This document shows, one piece after another, positions 63,195 to 64,000 of a stretch of 64,000 nucleotides of DNA. The stretch's first letter is position 1. The number at the start of each line of letters is the position of its first letter. The notes beneath the pieces are model-generated. The model had not been told where the DNA came from, did no database searches, and saw only the letters and a list, made by a program, of their open reading frames with translations. Both the position numbers and the translations under genes were made by a program. Source of the DNA: Methylophaga sp. (GTDB taxonomy: Bacteria; Pseudomonadota; Gammaproteobacteria; Nitrosococcales; Methylophagaceae); NCBI GenBank assembly GCA_002696735.1, contig NZSL01000012.1:332091-396090 (forward strand), written 5' to 3'.

Positions 63195-64000
63195 ATGAAT
63201 ACTCCAGCCTTTAAAAAAGAAACTTTCCGTGACGATTACACTTTCCGTAATTCACCTGAGGCAATACGGCGTTTTCCATTTCCGTTTGCCGAAGATGAAT
63301 ACATGTACAGCGTCAATATCGAGCAGCATGTATCAACCAACCCGGGATCGGTTTTTGAATATGCCATCGATATTGATGAGCATTACATCGCCGAATGTGA
63401 GGATCGACGTCTGACTCTTGAACGCGATCCTACGCGTTATATTGCATTGCCACACATGATGGACGCTCAATGGGACATGGTCGAACTGATCATGGATTCA
63501 TTGTCGACAGATTATCCCCAATGGTTTGAACTGACCAAAAATGGCAATCAATGGCATTGGATTAACAAACCACTGGAAATTGATCAGACCTTTACTTTTG
63601 GTGATACCAGTACATTGCCAATGGAGCCGTTTGAATACATCAGCCGTCAGGTGCAGGGTGACTGGATCATCATGGATCATCGCGACGACGACTTGTTTGC
63701 TGATATGGGTATGGTCACCAGTCAGGCCGACTGGTCAATCGCTTTTGATGCCGGAATGTCTTTCAAAGAGTGGCATGGCCCGGTTCCACAAGCGAATGAA
63801 ATCGGCATTTTTGACCGGGCACTGAAATATTTGCTGCATCTGCAATATGGCAGTCCGGTGCGCCGACTTAACTGGACCATGACGGTGAATCCACGTCTTG
63901 ATACTTCTCCTGAAGAGTTTCCATTATGGGGACCGGATAACGCTTCTGTTACTCCGGAAAATGTCGGAGAGAAAGTGCACCTTCGTGTTGAATTGCAGGC
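63195..64000 (+). CDS. dmmC: haem-dependent oxidative N-demethylase (dimethylamine monooxygenase), partial
   Basis: ATG 63195 opens a frame that reaches the right edge without a stop (about 268 codons visible). The product has family features: RFPFPFAEDEYMYSV near residue 22, a TLERDPTRYIALPHMMDAQWDMVELI segment, and the C-terminal region LNWTMTVNPRLDTSPEEFP near 233-250 that is the hallmark of the DUF3445 haem N-demethylases, whose PAS-like fold binds haem. It would oxidise dimethylamine with O2 using electrons from DmmB. The 3' part is outside the window. Confidence 0.9.
   Translation, partial: MNTPAFKKETFRDDYTFRNSPEAIRRFPFPFAEDEYMYSVNIEQHVSTNPGSVFEYAIDIDEHYIAECEDRRLTLERDPTRYIALPHMMDAQWDMVELIMDSLSTDYPQWFELTKNGNQWHWINKPLEIDQTFTFGDTSTLPMEPFEYISRQVQGDWIIMDHRDDDLFADMGMVTSQADWSIAFDAGMSFKEWHGPVPQANEIGIFDRALKYLLHLQYGSPVRRLNWTMTVNPRLDTSPEEFPLWGPDNASVTPENVGEKVHLRVELQ

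Overview
The window looks like a chromosomal segment of a methylotrophic gammaproteobacterium, most likely a Methylophaga-like marine organism. I infer this from the co-occurrence of a complete N-methylglutamate (NMG) pathway, a trimethylamine dehydrogenase very close to the classical methylotroph enzyme, a dimethylamine monooxygenase operon, a two-subunit pyruvate carboxylase and an exosortase-linked exopolysaccharide locus. The genus is an inference; no rRNA or tRNA gene is visible.

Left third (about 0.7-23.4 kb): a visibly A+T-richer exopolysaccharide locus. A divergent, frameshifted glycosyltransferase gene (673-1597, minus) has a run of eight G/C at the break. Sixteen same-strand genes follow at 2070-21590, mostly overlapping or separated by a few bases: glycosyltransferases of several families, an NAD-dependent epimerase, an O-antigen-ligase-like membrane protein, a sulfotransferase, two hexapeptide acyltransferases, an 868-residue adenylation/carrier/membrane-acyltransferase fusion, a WecG/TagA-type transferase fused to a STAS domain, an exosortase fused to EpsI, and a TPR lipoprotein. 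cysC (PAPS supply) and a DHH-family gene come next, so the polymer may be sulfated and acylated.

Middle (23.4-30.4 kb): a cytochrome b561, two copies of a TA-flanked mobile-like repeat family (a third copy lies at 43.2 kb), a LysR regulator divergent from a pycA/pycB pyruvate carboxylase pair, a truncated haemoglobin and an XRE-cupin regulator.

Right half (30.6-64.0 kb): methylated-amine metabolism. mgdABCD, gmaS and mgsABC turn methylamine into glutamate-bound N-methyl and then formaldehyde or a C1-folate. Next come three APC-type permeases accompanied by tiny membrane proteins, a UspA protein, folE2 and a ribB-type gene, a DMT permease, trimethylamine dehydrogenase, a DgcB-like membrane iron-sulfur protein, a leucine-rich-repeat-variant protein, etfBA, ribH, a GcvT-like protein and dmmABC (dmmC runs off the right edge). 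The logic is trimethylamine to dimethylamine (Tmd, electrons via ETF and probably the DgcB-like protein to quinone), dimethylamine to methylamine (DmmABC), methylamine through the NMG pathway. Folate and flavin synthesis genes sit within the same region.

The most interesting unreported-looking signal is a 16-bp dyad, TAC-N10-GTA with an internal GG, in the upstream region of six transcription units of methylated-amine metabolism or its associated permeases and cofactor genes (tandem or overlapping at two of them). It has the 7-2-7 geometry of NarL/FixJ-type response-regulator sites and suggests a single methylated-amine regulon.
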